This document shows, one piece after another, positions 42,893 through 52,235 of a stretch of 64,000 nucleotides of DNA. The notes under the pieces were generated by a model. It saw nothing but the letters and a program-made list of their open reading frames with translations, did no database searches and was not told where the DNA came from. The stretch is from positions 1 to 64,000 of the forward strand of contig CAWDBL010000032.1 in NCBI GenBank assembly GCA_963800505.1. The letters are read 5' to 3'. Numbering within the stretch: the stretch's first letter is position 1; every line of letters begins with the position of its first letter. A program made the translations under genes and the position numbers. The DNA is from Fodinibacter sp963800505 (lineage in GTDB: Bacteria; Actinomycetota; Actinomycetes; Actinomycetales; Dermatophilaceae).

Positions 42893-45631
42893 TCAGTCCA
42901 AACCATGCAGAATGCGGCTGCGCGCCTCCTGCGCCCGGAACTGGCCGAAGCGCGGGAGGAACTTGTCCCACTCGATGATGTGCGCGTCGATCTCGGGGCC
43001 ATCGATGCAGGCGTGCTTGCGGATGCTCTTGCCGTCGATGGTGACCGGGACCATGCAGGCCCCGCACATGCCGGTGGCGTCGACCATGATCGAGTTCAGG
43101 CTCGCGACCGTGTGCACCCCGAACCGCCGGGTCAGGTCCGACACGGCCCGCATCATCAGCGGTGGGCCGATCGCGACGACCTCGGCGATGCTCCGCCCGG
43201 TGCCCGCGACGGCCGCCTCGAGCATGCCCTCGAGCGGGGTGGTCACGAAGCCCTCGACCCCGAACGTCCCATCGTTGGTCGTGTAGACGACCTCGAGCAG
43301 GTCGCCGAACTCGCGCTGCAGGGCAGCGACCCGCTCGTCCTCCCCGGTCCAGAAGAGCAGGTCGGCACTGCGGAACCCGGCGATGAGCGTGACGTGGTTT
43401 CCGGCGCGCAGGTGCTCGCGCAGGATCGGGTACACCGGGGGCAGGCCGAGGCCGCCGGCGGTGAACACGACGGTCTGGTCGTCGGGGTAGGCACGGACGT
43501 CGCTCGGGCGGCCGAGCGGACCGGCGATGCCGGCGAAGGTGTCGCCGACCAACATCTTGTTGATCTCGATGCTGCTCGTCCCGACGCCCTGCACGACCAG
43601 GCAGATCGTGCCCGCCTCGACGTCCCAGTCGGCGAGGGTCAGCGGGATCAGCTCGCCGTCGGGCCACGGCAGGACGCGCACGAACTGGCCGGCCCGGGCC
43701 GCACCGGCGATGACCGGCGAGTGCACGGTGATCTCCTCGATGCCGTCGGCGAGGTGGGCCGTCGCGAGGATCGTCTGCTCGGTCGAGGCACGGTCGGTGA
43801 ACGCCTTCGCGCTCCTCACCATCACGGCGACCTGGTCCGCGGGCACGTCGACGTGGCCGATGATCTCGCGGGCGGCGGCCTGGCCGTCACCGGCGGCGTT
43901 GATGGCCGTCGACCCGCCACGGGCGGCGTCACCGCCCGAAAAGACGCCGTGCAGCGAGGTCTCCTGCGACCCCGCGTGGTCGAGGTCGATGGTGCCCCAT
44001 TTAGTGGTGTGCAGCTGGGGCTCGGAGTCCTTGATGATCGGGTTCGAGGCGTTGCCGAGCGCCATGATGACCAGGTCGGCCTTCATCGTCTCGGTGCGGC
44101 CGGTGGGCACCGGGCGGCGCCGTCCGGAGGCGTCGGGCTCGCCGAGCTCCATGACGTCGAGCGTGGTCGCGGTGACGAACCCGGTGGCGTCGTCACCGAT
44201 GAACTCGGTCGGGGACCGCAGCGGGAGCAGGCTGATGCCCTCCTCGAGCGCGTGCTCGAGCTCCTCGACGCGCGCCGGCATCTCGCTGCGGGTGCGCCGG
44301 TAGACGATGGTCACGTGGCCGCCGAGGCGGTGCGCGGTGCGCGCGGCATCCATCGCGGTGTTGCCACCGCCGATGACGAGCACCTCCTTGCCGGCGGTGT
44401 CCGGCAGCGGCGTCTCGTAGTCGTCGCGCAGTCCCTGCATGAGGTTGACCCGGGTGAGGAACTCGTTGGCGGACATGACGTTCAGGTGGTGCTCCCCCGG
44501 CACGTCCATGAACCGCGGAAGGCCGGCACCCGTTCCGACGAACACGCGCCAGAAACCGGCCTCCCGCAGCTCCTCGATCGTCGCGGTCTTGCCCACGACG
44601 AAGTTCTGGACGAAGCGGCCACCGAGCAGCTTGATCTTGCCCACGACGTCGTCGATGAGGTCGTTGGGCAGGCGGAACTCCGGGATGCCGTAGCGCAGCA
44701 CCCCGCCGAGCGCGTGGAACGCCTCGAAGACGGTGACCGGGAATCCCTCTGAGGCAAGGAGATAGGCGTTGATGAGGCCCGAGGGACCAGAGCCGATGAT
44801 CGCCACCGGCGGCTTGGCAGCCGCATCCCACGGGTCGACCGTCGCGGCGAACCGGCGTGCGGTGCTGCCCGGGTCGACCAGCTTCTCCCGCTCGGGAAGG
44901 AACCACTCGAGCTGGCCGAACTGGATCGGCGTCTTGGTGAACATGCACACGCCCTGGCACTGCAGCTCCTGCGGGCAGACCCGCCCGGTGACGTCCGGGA
45001 GCGGGTTGCACGACTCGATGAGCTCGAGCGCCTCGTGGAACTTGCCGGTGCCGACGAGCTCGAGCACCTGCGGGATGTGGATCTTCACCGGGCAGCCGCC
45101 CTTGGGCTCGGCACGCCCCGCGATCATGATGCCCACCTCGCAGTGCTTCTCCTCGCACTGCTTGTCGCGCAACGCCTCGAGCCACACGATCAGGTCGACC
45201 TCGCCGCGGTCGTACCCGACGTTGAGGTAGCCGAGGTAGCCCTCGTTGACCAGGCCGAAGTCCTTCTCGCGCTGCTCGGGCTCGCGGATGTGCGGCGGGA
45301 TCGAGTTGCCGGCAGGCCAGCCCTCGGACAGCCCGGCGAACATCGGGTACTGGTCGGAGAGGTGGGCGTCGATGGCGCGGATGAACTTGCGCTTGCGGCT
45401 GAGCGGGACACCCCACAGGAAGCGCATGATCACCCGGCTGGCGTCGTCACCGCGGCGCAGCACGTCCCAGAGCGCGCGGGTGAAGTCCTGGCCGAGCTCC
45501 TTCTGCGAGAACTCCCAGGTGACGGCGTTCATGCCGTCCTCGATGAAGGTCTCGCGGAAGGCGGTCGGGTCGGCCTCGAGGCGCCGCCGCAGCAGCTCGA
45601 CCTGTTCCTCGACCAGGCTGTCGGTGCTCAC
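42893..45631 (-). CDS. GltD-like/ferredoxin-NADP reductase fusion (NfnAB-type)
   Basis: This 912-residue protein starts at GTG 45631, which overlaps the PFOR stop. Residues 1-200 are a lead domain of unknown family. Residues about 205-600 resemble glutamate synthase small subunit: Cys-rich RVCPQELQCQGVC, FAD loop IIGSGPSGLINAYLLASEG near 275 and NADP loop VIGGGNTAMDAARTAHRLGG near 418. From about 620 on it is a ferredoxin-NADP reductase-like unit with a [2Fe-2S] site at MCGACMVP near 855. This is the domain pair of NfnB plus NfnA in one chain. Next to a PFOR gene it probably transfers electrons from reduced ferredoxin to NADP. Glutamate synthase itself is unlikely as no large subunit is nearby. 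Confidence 0.88.
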   Translation of the reverse strand: MSTDSLVEEQVELLRRRLEADPTAFRETFIEDGMNAVTWEFSQKELGQDFTRALWDVLRRGDDASRVIMRFLWGVPLSRKRKFIRAIDAHLSDQYPMFAGLSEGWPAGNSIPPHIREPEQREKDFGLVNEGYLGYLNVGYDRGEVDLIVWLEALRDKQCEEKHCEVGIMIAGRAEPKGGCPVKIHIPQVLELVGTGKFHEALELIESCNPLPDVTGRVCPQELQCQGVCMFTKTPIQFGQLEWFLPEREKLVDPGSTARRFAATVDPWDAAAKPPVAIIGSGPSGLINAYLLASEGFPVTVFEAFHALGGVLRYGIPEFRLPNDLIDDVVGKIKLLGGRFVQNFVVGKTATIEELREAGFWRVFVGTGAGLPRFMDVPGEHHLNVMSANEFLTRVNLMQGLRDDYETPLPDTAGKEVLVIGGGNTAMDAARTAHRLGGHVTIVYRRTRSEMPARVEELEHALEEGISLLPLRSPTEFIGDDATGFVTATTLDVMELGEPDASGRRRPVPTGRTETMKADLVIMALGNASNPIIKDSEPQLHTTKWGTIDLDHAGSQETSLHGVFSGGDAARGGSTAINAAGDGQAAAREIIGHVDVPADQVAVMVRSAKAFTDRASTEQTILATAHLADGIEEITVHSPVIAGAARAGQFVRVLPWPDGELIPLTLADWDVEAGTICLVVQGVGTSSIEINKMLVGDTFAGIAGPLGRPSDVRAYPDDQTVVFTAGGLGLPPVYPILREHLRAGNHVTLIAGFRSADLLFWTGEDERVAALQREFGDLLEVVYTTNDGTFGVEGFVTTPLEGMLEAAVAGTGRSIAEVVAIGPPLMMRAVSDLTRRFGVHTVASLNSIMVDATGMCGACMVPVTIDGKSIRKHACIDGPEIDAHIIEWDKFLPRFGQFRAQEARSRILHGLD

Positions 45632-48600
45632 TGGATGATCTCCGCGTCGCAGGTCTTCTTGACCCGGTCGATCCGCTTGAGCAGCTCGGGCGTGAGCTCG
45701 ACGCTGTCGAGCGCGCCGGGGATCATCCGGGCCACCTTCTGCACCGCCCCGTCGATGAGCATCGAGTGCGGCTCGAAGAGCTGCGGCAGCTCCTGGTAGC
45801 AGGTGCCGCAGTCGTTGCACTTGGGGATGTCGACCTCGGCGAGGTGGACCGGCGCGTCCGGAGGTGCGGCGCCGACCGCGCCCACGGTGCCCACGGCGCC
45901 GGGTGCGGGTGCGGCGGCGGGCGGTGCGGCCGGCATCCCGGCTCGAGCGGTGCGGCCGACCGGCGCCGACCCGACCCCGGCCCCGACCGGGGCACGGCTC
46001 GTCGACGCGAGCGAGGACATCGCCTCGGCGATCGAGTCGATGGACGACTCGCGCTCGCGCATGGCCTCCTCGTACCGCGACCGGAGGTCGGCGAGGTCGG
46101 TCTGGTGCAGCGAGGTCAGCTTCGCCTCGTGCGCACCGGAGAGGTACTGCAGGATGTGCCAGTAGCGGCGCCGGTCCTTGACCAGGGCCACGATCGAGTG
46201 CGAGCACTGCACCTTGATCAGCTTCTGGTTCTCGTCGGTGGCGAACACGAACGGCACCCGCGCCGCCTGCTCGTCGCGACCGAGCTCGACGTACTCGTCC
46301 ATCCGCACGGCGACGCCGTCGAGGTCGGCGGGGAGGCGCTTGAACTGCTTGCGGAACCGCGTCTCACCGAGCGCGAACTCGGCCGGCGTGAGCGGCAGCG
46401 TCATCAGCTGCAGCTCGCCCGCGTCGTCGCGGTAGGCCAGGTCGGTGTTGGTCCAGGTCTTCGCGATGTCGGGGTTGCCGTCGAGGCTGAACCAGTCGTG
46501 CAGGGTCGAGCCGCGGCGCGGGTCGTGCACGAAGACCGGGTTCATCCGGCTCTCGACCGCGAGGCGGGCCCGCCGTGACGAGGCCTCCTCCGGGATGCCG
46601 TGCTCGGACCCGCACGGCGTGTAGACGTCGAGCACGGCCGCGGCGTCCTGGTACTTCAGGAACTCCATCGTGCTGGTGAGGAAGTGCCCCTGGATGGCGG
46701 TGCTCGTCGAGCACACGTAGACGTTGGGGTGGAACGACGCCAGCAGGCCGAGCTCCTTGCGGGACTCGTGCTTGCCGTCGTGGGCGGAGCCGAAGCGCGC
46801 GAGGTCGGAGTCCTGGCCGGTGAGGCTGGCCGTGGAGGCCTGGCCGCCGGTGTTGGAGTAGACACCCGAGTTGAGCACGAGCACCTTCACCGGGGTGTCG
46901 CTCGCCAGGATGCGCGACATCGCGCCGAAGCCGATGTCGTACGTCGCGCCGTCGCCGCCGATGGTGAGGATGGTGGGCAGCAGCTTCATCTCCTGGGGGC
47001 TGTAGTCCTCCCACGACAGGGTCGAGAGCGCCTTGTCGTCCACCTCCGGCTCGTAGGAGTCGCTCAGCTCGAGCTCGGCGACGCGCAGCGCGCGCACGTC
47101 GGCGACGCTCTGGGCGGCGACCCCCTCGAAGATGCCCTTCGCCAGCGGCTGGGCGTCCTGGAAGAGACTGTTGACCCACGGGTCGAGGTAGTTGTTGAAC
47201 GGCATGGTCGAGGCGTAGACGCTGCTGCACCCGGTCGAGTTGGCGATGATGGTGGATGCCGGGCCGTTGCCGGTCGGGCCGCCCTCCTGCTCGTAGAGGC
47301 GCCGCTCGAGGGTGGTGAGGGTGCGGGTCAGCCGCTCCTGGCGTGCCGGGTCGGCGACCGTCGCGCGCTTGGCGTACAGCCGGTCGACCAGGCCACCGAG
47401 CGCCTTGAGGTGCTCGCGGCGGTGACGCTCGCTGATGGCGTGCGACGTCGACATGACCAGGCGGATGGCGGTGACCTCACCGCAGCCGCGGCAGCCGCCG
47501 TGGCCGCCGGTGGTGGCGTAGAAGTTGTCGTGGTCGAGCATCAGCCGCTTGATGTCGCCGTCCGCGGTGTCCGAGCCCTCGGTGAAGCGGGTCGGCGTGT
47601 TCGGCGTGGCGCCCATGAAGCCGAAGCGCTGCTGCAGCGCCGCGAGCACGTCGGCATCCTGATCCTGGACGGTGAGCGCGCCCGGACCGCAGACGTCGAT
47701 GCACTCCAGGCAGCCCGTGCACTTCCAGGGGTCCACGGTCGCGGCGAAGAGGCCACCGGTGCCCGGCTGCTCCTTCTCCATCGAGTCGAAGAACGGCCGG
47801 GTGCGCGCCACCGGGTAGGTGGCGAGCTCGGCGACGAGGCGGTCGACGACGTGCGCCATGACCGGGTCCTCGCGCAGGCTCGACGACGCGGACTCCACGA
47901 TGTCGGAGAAGGGCCGCTCGTCCTTGTGCCGCAGGGCCTCGCGGGTGCGCTCGGCGATGCCGTAGACGGCCATCCGCAGGCCGTCCTTCTGGCCCGGGGT
48001 GGCCTCGATCCGGCCGACCGCGGTGAGGAGCAGGTCGTGCACCTCGTGGACGGTGTTGGGGATCGCGGCGTCGGGGCACACCAGGGCGCAGTCCATGCAG
48101 CCGGTGCAGAGGGTCGGGTTGAACTCGGGCACCTCGCGACGGAACAGGCCCTTGTCCTTCGCGGCACCCGTGCCGGGGGGCATGAACAGCCCCACACCCG
48201 GCAGCACCGGGGCCTCGGCGATGGTGCCCTCGCGGAAGGGCCGCATCATCAGGTCCTCGTAGTAGGCGGGGTCGAACAGGCCGCTGGTGTGCTCGGCCGT
48301 GGTGCTCGGGCACATCGCGGCGGACATGGCCACGGTGAGCAGCGACTCGCGGGCGTGCTCCTCGCCGATCGCGACCAGCTCGGGGGCGTCGTAGTCGACG
48401 CGGACGGTGGCCTCGATGCCGTCGATGATGACCGCCATGTTGCTGTCGACGACGTTCGCGCCCTTGCGGCCGAACTTCTTCTCGAGCTGGCGGCGCACCC
48501 GCTCGAGGATCTCCTCGCGGGGGGCGCCGGCGGCGACCCGGTCGACGTGGGCGGCCACGGCACCGATGAAGGCGATGCCCATCATCCGGGTCTCGAGGTC

Positions 48601-50649
48601 CGGAGTGGGGGCGTGCTTGCGGGCCACCGTGAAGGCATCGATCGTGAAGAAGCGGATCTCCCTCTCCCGGATCGCCTTTCGGGCATGGCGGGGCAGCTCG
48701 CGCCAGACCTCCTCCGGGGTGAGGCTGGTCTGCAGCATGAAGGTGCCACCGTGCACCAGCCCCTTGAGCGGGTTGGTGTGGATGAACGCCTTGTGGTCGG
48801 GCGCGATGACGACCTCGACGTCCTCGAGCTCGGCGTTGGTCAGCCAGATCGGCTCGGGGCTCAAGGTGATGTAGTAGTTCGTCGGCGCACCGGACTTCTC
48901 CGAGCCGTACTTGGGCGCGGACTTGCTGTGCATCCCGAGCAGCCCGGCGAGGATGTCGGTGAGCAGCTTCCCGGTCGCGATCGTGCCGTAGCCACCGACG
49001 GAGTGGAACCGGATCCGCATCGCACCCGGCGGCAGCAGCACGGGGTTGGGCTCGGTCCGCAGCGCCATCAGCTCGGTCTCCGGGTAGGCGGCCCGCAGCC
49101 GCTGCTGCACCTCGGCCCCGCGCTCGGACGGGTGGTCCTCGAAGAACTGCGAGCCCAGGTAGATCAGCGGCGGCAGCGACCCGGCAGCCAGCTCCGTGAA
49201 CGCGGCGATCAGGTGCCGTGGCTGGAGGTCGTGCCCGCCGAGGCCGAAGATCGCGGTGGTGAGGCGCGGGGTGTCGGCGAGCGCCGGGATGCCCTCGTGG
49301 CGCGGCTCGACGGCGTTCTCGCGGGCGCGGAACAGGGCCGCGGTGACCAGGGCGGTGAGCGCGGTCTGGTCGCTGCGCTCGAGGACCATGACGGCCTTCT
49401 TGCCAGCGAGGGCCGCGACGACCTCGGCCTCGGGGAAGGGCTGCAGCAGCTTGACCGAGACCAGTCCCGCCTTGATGCCCTGTGCCCGCAAGTGGGGCAG
49501 CACGGCGCGCACGTCGTCGCCGACCGACCCGAGGCCGATCATCACGACGTCGGCGTCGTCGCAGTCGTAGGTGAGCACCGGGGCGTAGTGGCGGCCGGTG
49601 AGCTCGGAGTACTCGCTCATCGCCTGGCGCACCAGGGCGGGGACGGCGGAGGCGAAGTGGGTGCGGTGGTCGACCGAGCCGGCCTGGAAGTCGGGCTGGT
49701 TCTGCACCGGGCCGGTCAGGCCGGGGTTGTTCACGTCGACGAGGGCGGGGACCAGCTGGCGGGTGCCCTTCTCCCACGAGTTGACCCACTGCCGGCGCCA
49801 CGGGCCGTGCAGGTCCTCGGGGACCCAGGCGAGGGTGGCGTCGACCAGCTCGCCGTCGTTGTCCTTCTCGACCTCGTCGGCCTTGGCGGCGAGGAACGCC
49901 CGCAGGTCGGCGACGTCGCTGTCGGGGATGTCGCGGCCGTGCCGCGTCAGGAAGCCGCCGAGCTGCATCACCCGGCCCTTGGACCCGAAGAGCATCTCCT
50001 GGGCGACGGTCGGGCACTGGATCCGGCCCGCGGGGTCGCCGAGGTACTCGCGCAGCAGCTCGGGCTCGGGCAGCAGCGCCTCGCTGAGCATGTGGCTGGT
50101 GGAGAAGCCGTCCATCGCGTTGGCGACCGGGATGAGCGACAGGGCCGAGGCGCGGTACGAGATCGCCGCGAGGTCGGCCGCCTCCTGCGGGTTGTTGCCG
50201 AAGAGCACGGTGTAGCCGGAGGCGAGCAGCGCGTAGACGTCGTCGTGGCCGGCCATGACGTTCAGGGCGTGCTTGGACACCACCCGGGCCGCCACCTGCA
50301 GCACGAAGCCGCCGATCTTCTTGCCCACGGTGACGTAGTGGGACTCCATCGCGTAGAGGATCCCCTGGCTCGACGAGGCGTTCGAGATGAACTGCCCGCC
50401 GGTCAGGGCGGCGCCGAGGGCACCGCTCTGGGCGGAGTGCTCACCCTCGGGCTCGAAGAAGAAGGCGTGCTTGCCCCAGACGTTGAGGCCGCCTTCGGCA
50501 CGGGTGGCCTCGTAGATCTCGGAGATCTCCGTCGAGGGGGTGATGGGGTAGCCGATCACTCCCCCGCAGACGTTGCTCATGACGTGGGCCACGGCTCCGT
50601 TGCCGTGGATCACGTTCGGGATGCCGGGGTACTTGGGTGTGGCGCTCAT
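45628..50649 (-). CDS. nifJ: Pyruvate:ferredoxin (flavodoxin) oxidoreductase, extra-large
   Basis: This protein has 1673 residues, against about 1200 for usual NifJ. Order: pyrimidine-type TPP domain (GYPITPSTEISEIYE), transketolase-C-like domain, gamma domain near 540-780 (RIRFHSVGGYGTIATGKLL), two [4Fe-4S] motifs (CTGCMDCALVCP near 845, CTGCLECIDVC near 973), TPP domain (CRGCGE; GGDGATYDIGFGAMSR near 1233; NTGGQAS), and an extra Ala/Pro linker plus C-terminal cluster motif CNDCGTCYQELPQLF near 1611. It oxidises a 2-oxoacid, probably pyruvate, to acyl-CoA with reduced ferredoxin. The start at 50649 (MSATPKYPGIPNVIHGNGAV) fits the family. It overlaps the GltD-FNR gene by 4 nt. Confidence 0.92.
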   Translation of the reverse strand: MSATPKYPGIPNVIHGNGAVAHVMSNVCGGVIGYPITPSTEISEIYEATRAEGGLNVWGKHAFFFEPEGEHSAQSGALGAALTGGQFISNASSSQGILYAMESHYVTVGKKIGGFVLQVAARVVSKHALNVMAGHDDVYALLASGYTVLFGNNPQEAADLAAISYRASALSLIPVANAMDGFSTSHMLSEALLPEPELLREYLGDPAGRIQCPTVAQEMLFGSKGRVMQLGGFLTRHGRDIPDSDVADLRAFLAAKADEVEKDNDGELVDATLAWVPEDLHGPWRRQWVNSWEKGTRQLVPALVDVNNPGLTGPVQNQPDFQAGSVDHRTHFASAVPALVRQAMSEYSELTGRHYAPVLTYDCDDADVVMIGLGSVGDDVRAVLPHLRAQGIKAGLVSVKLLQPFPEAEVVAALAGKKAVMVLERSDQTALTALVTAALFRARENAVEPRHEGIPALADTPRLTTAIFGLGGHDLQPRHLIAAFTELAAGSLPPLIYLGSQFFEDHPSERGAEVQQRLRAAYPETELMALRTEPNPVLLPPGAMRIRFHSVGGYGTIATGKLLTDILAGLLGMHSKSAPKYGSEKSGAPTNYYITLSPEPIWLTNAELEDVEVVIAPDHKAFIHTNPLKGLVHGGTFMLQTSLTPEEVWRELPRHARKAIREREIRFFTIDAFTVARKHAPTPDLETRMMGIAFIGAVAAHVDRVAAGAPREEILERVRRQLEKKFGRKGANVVDSNMAVIIDGIEATVRVDYDAPELVAIGEEHARESLLTVAMSAAMCPSTTAEHTSGLFDPAYYEDLMMRPFREGTIAEAPVLPGVGLFMPPGTGAAKDKGLFRREVPEFNPTLCTGCMDCALVCPDAAIPNTVHEVHDLLLTAVGRIEATPGQKDGLRMAVYGIAERTREALRHKDERPFSDIVESASSSLREDPVMAHVVDRLVAELATYPVARTRPFFDSMEKEQPGTGGLFAATVDPWKCTGCLECIDVCGPGALTVQDQDADVLAALQQRFGFMGATPNTPTRFTEGSDTADGDIKRLMLDHDNFYATTGGHGGCRGCGEVTAIRLVMSTSHAISERHRREHLKALGGLVDRLYAKRATVADPARQERLTRTLTTLERRLYEQEGGPTGNGPASTIIANSTGCSSVYASTMPFNNYLDPWVNSLFQDAQPLAKGIFEGVAAQSVADVRALRVAELELSDSYEPEVDDKALSTLSWEDYSPQEMKLLPTILTIGGDGATYDIGFGAMSRILASDTPVKVLVLNSGVYSNTGGQASTASLTGQDSDLARFGSAHDGKHESRKELGLLASFHPNVYVCSTSTAIQGHFLTSTMEFLKYQDAAAVLDVYTPCGSEHGIPEEASSRRARLAVESRMNPVFVHDPRRGSTLHDWFSLDGNPDIAKTWTNTDLAYRDDAGELQLMTLPLTPAEFALGETRFRKQFKRLPADLDGVAVRMDEYVELGRDEQAARVPFVFATDENQKLIKVQCSHSIVALVKDRRRYWHILQYLSGAHEAKLTSLHQTDLADLRSRYEEAMRERESSIDSIAEAMSSLASTSRAPVGAGVGSAPVGRTARAGMPAAPPAAAPAPGAVGTVGAVGAAPPDAPVHLAEVDIPKCNDCGTCYQELPQLFEPHSMLIDGAVQKVARMIPGALDSVELTPELLKRIDRVKKTCDAEIIQ

Positions 50650-50737
50650 CGCTCTGTCTTCCTGGCCTGGCGTCGCACGGCGCGCGACGAGTCCGGAGGG
50701 GTGGTCTGGGGGGTGGTGATGCGTCGTGAGGAGCGGG

Positions 50738-50911
50738 TCAGCCCTCGCTGGCCGCGTCGAGGTGCGGGAGGAAGCCCTCGACGCCGAACTCGGCACACTC
50801 GAAGGGCAGGCCGTCGCCAGTGGGGGCTGGTTCGGTGCCGGCCTCGGCCGGCAGCTCTGCGGTCGACCGCTCGTCGACGGGGGCTTCTGGACCTCTGGTC
50901 TTCGTGCTCAT
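50738..50911 (-). CDS. Small acidic protein upstream of PFOR
   Basis: A 57-residue frame starts at ATG 50911 with GGAGAG just ahead and ends 88 nt before the PFOR gene. It is acidic and Pro/Ala/Glu-rich (MSTKTRGPEAPVDE... ending FGVEGFLPHLDAASEG). It contains one Cys and no known domain. The good ribosome site and its position support it, but it could be a leader or a chance frame. Confidence 0.4.
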   Translation of the reverse strand: MSTKTRGPEAPVDERSTAELPAEAGTEPAPTGDGLPFECAEFGVEGFLPHLDAASEG

Positions 50912-51099
50912 GGCGCTCTCCACTGTCGTGGCCACGGTGAGCAGGGTCAGGTCCCGACCTTTCGGGCGACAGCGTTTCAGCCGTCCGGAGGCCAGGGTGC
51001 ATGGCCTCGCTGTGGACCCCTTCAGTCTGCTGGCGCGGGCGGCCGCTGCACAGGGCGACGCGGTGTGAACCGCGTCTCGGCGACGCGGCAGCACGTCCG

Positions 51100-51876
51100 T
51101 CAGGCAGGCACCGTACCGCGCACCCACCACGCCGTCGCGGACAGGTCGAACGGGCCCGGGCCGACCGTGGCGGCGACCTCGTCACGCAGCGCCGCGCGGT
51201 CGGCAGCCGGCAGGCCGGAGACGTAGACGCCGGCGGGGCCCTGGCCCTGCAGGAACGGCTCCCAGTAGTCGTCGAAGTCCTCGAAGTCGGTCGTGACGGT
51301 GACCCGGCTGCCGTCGACGTGCTCGAGGCCCGCCCGCTGCCAGAGGTCCATCAGCCCGCCGGGGCGACCGAGCGGCATCGTCGACTCGTCCTGCCCGACG
51401 ACGGTGGGGTCGAGGCGGGCGGCGGCGTCCCAGAGCGTGCGCAGCATCTGCATCCGATCGCCGTAGTCCCACACCGCCGCAGCGACCACACCGCCCGGTC
51501 GGGTGACCCGGCGCAGCTGGGCGACGGCGCGGTCGGCATCGGGCACGAAGGGGAGCACGAGCAGCGCGAGGGCGGCATCGACCGAGTCGTCCTCGAGCGA
51601 CAGGTCGTCGGCGTCGCCCAGCTCGACGCGCACCCGGCCACCGAGCGACGCGGTGCGCTCGCGGGCGGCTGCGACGAACGGCGCCGACGGGTCGACCCCC
51701 ACCACCTCGCAGCGCGGCCAGCGCTCGGCGACCGCGCGGGTCAGGTTGCCCGTGCCGCAGCCCAGGTCGAGCACCCGGCGCGGCTCCGGCATCCGCACCT
51801 CGTCGAGGAAGCGGGGCGCGAGCTGCACGCTCCAGCGCCCCATGAACCGCTCGTAGGCCCTCGCGTCGCCGAACAT
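51100..51876 (-). CDS. Class I SAM-dependent methyltransferase
   Basis: This 258-residue protein has motif I VLDLGCGTGNLTRAVAE near residue 36, the acidic VVGVDPSAPFV, GDADDLSLEDDSVDAALALLVLPFV (motif II/III region) and LRRVTRPGGVVAAAVWDYG, all typical of UbiE/type 11 methyltransferases. The substrate cannot be told. It is a single cytoplasmic gene, divergent from hyuA across a 359-nt gap, and about 190 nt upstream of the small protein gene on the same strand. Confidence 0.85.
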   Translation of the reverse strand: MFGDARAYERFMGRWSVQLAPRFLDEVRMPEPRRVLDLGCGTGNLTRAVAERWPRCEVVGVDPSAPFVAAARERTASLGGRVRVELGDADDLSLEDDSVDAALALLVLPFVPDADRAVAQLRRVTRPGGVVAAAVWDYGDRMQMLRTLWDAAARLDPTVVGQDESTMPLGRPGGLMDLWQRAGLEHVDGSRVTVTTDFEDFDDYWEPFLQGQGPAGVYVSGLPAADRAALRDEVAATVGPGPFDLSATAWWVRGTVPA

Positions 51877-52235
51877 CCGACCACGGTGGCACGAACCGCC
51901 GCCGCTGCACCAGCCCGAGTCGGCTCGAGGCCGTCAGCCCCGGGGATGCCGGGTGCGCCGGCGCGCGGAAGCGGGACAGGAAGCGGGTGGGTGGTGCCCC
52001 CTGCCGGCACCGACCCACCCGTCCCCGCGCCCGGCCCACCCTCAGGGCCCCCGTCAGGGTCCGGGTCGCGAACGGCCCCCTTCGGCCGTCACGAGGTGGT
52101 TCGGAGCCGGGCCACGGTCGGATTGCCGCCCGGACGGGGTTTCGCGCGACGGTGGCGAGGTTGGCCGGGGCCACGCCGTTCCGTCGGCACAAAGTGCCAA
52201 CGAATCGACCCCGCCTGCCCGGTTGAATCGACGGC
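51877..52235. promoter_or_regulatory. Divergent intergenic region upstream of hyuA
   Basis: This 359-nt gap between divergent genes should hold promoters for the methyltransferase and the hydantoinase operon. The only clear element is GGCACAAAGTGCC at 52186-52198, a perfect 5-nt inverted repeat with a 3-nt centre, about 38 nt before the hyuA ATG, a possible operator. I see no coding frame with plausible composition. Confidence 0.35.

Noticed and set aside
42893..45631. Glutamate synthase small subunit (GltD)
   Set aside because: The chain continues into a ferredoxin-NADP reductase-like half, and the neighbour is PFOR, not a glutamate synthase large subunit.
46600..50940. Very long plus-strand frame opposite the PFOR gene
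   Set aside because: It mirrors the PFOR codons, has biased Val/Glu/Arg/Gly composition and no motifs.
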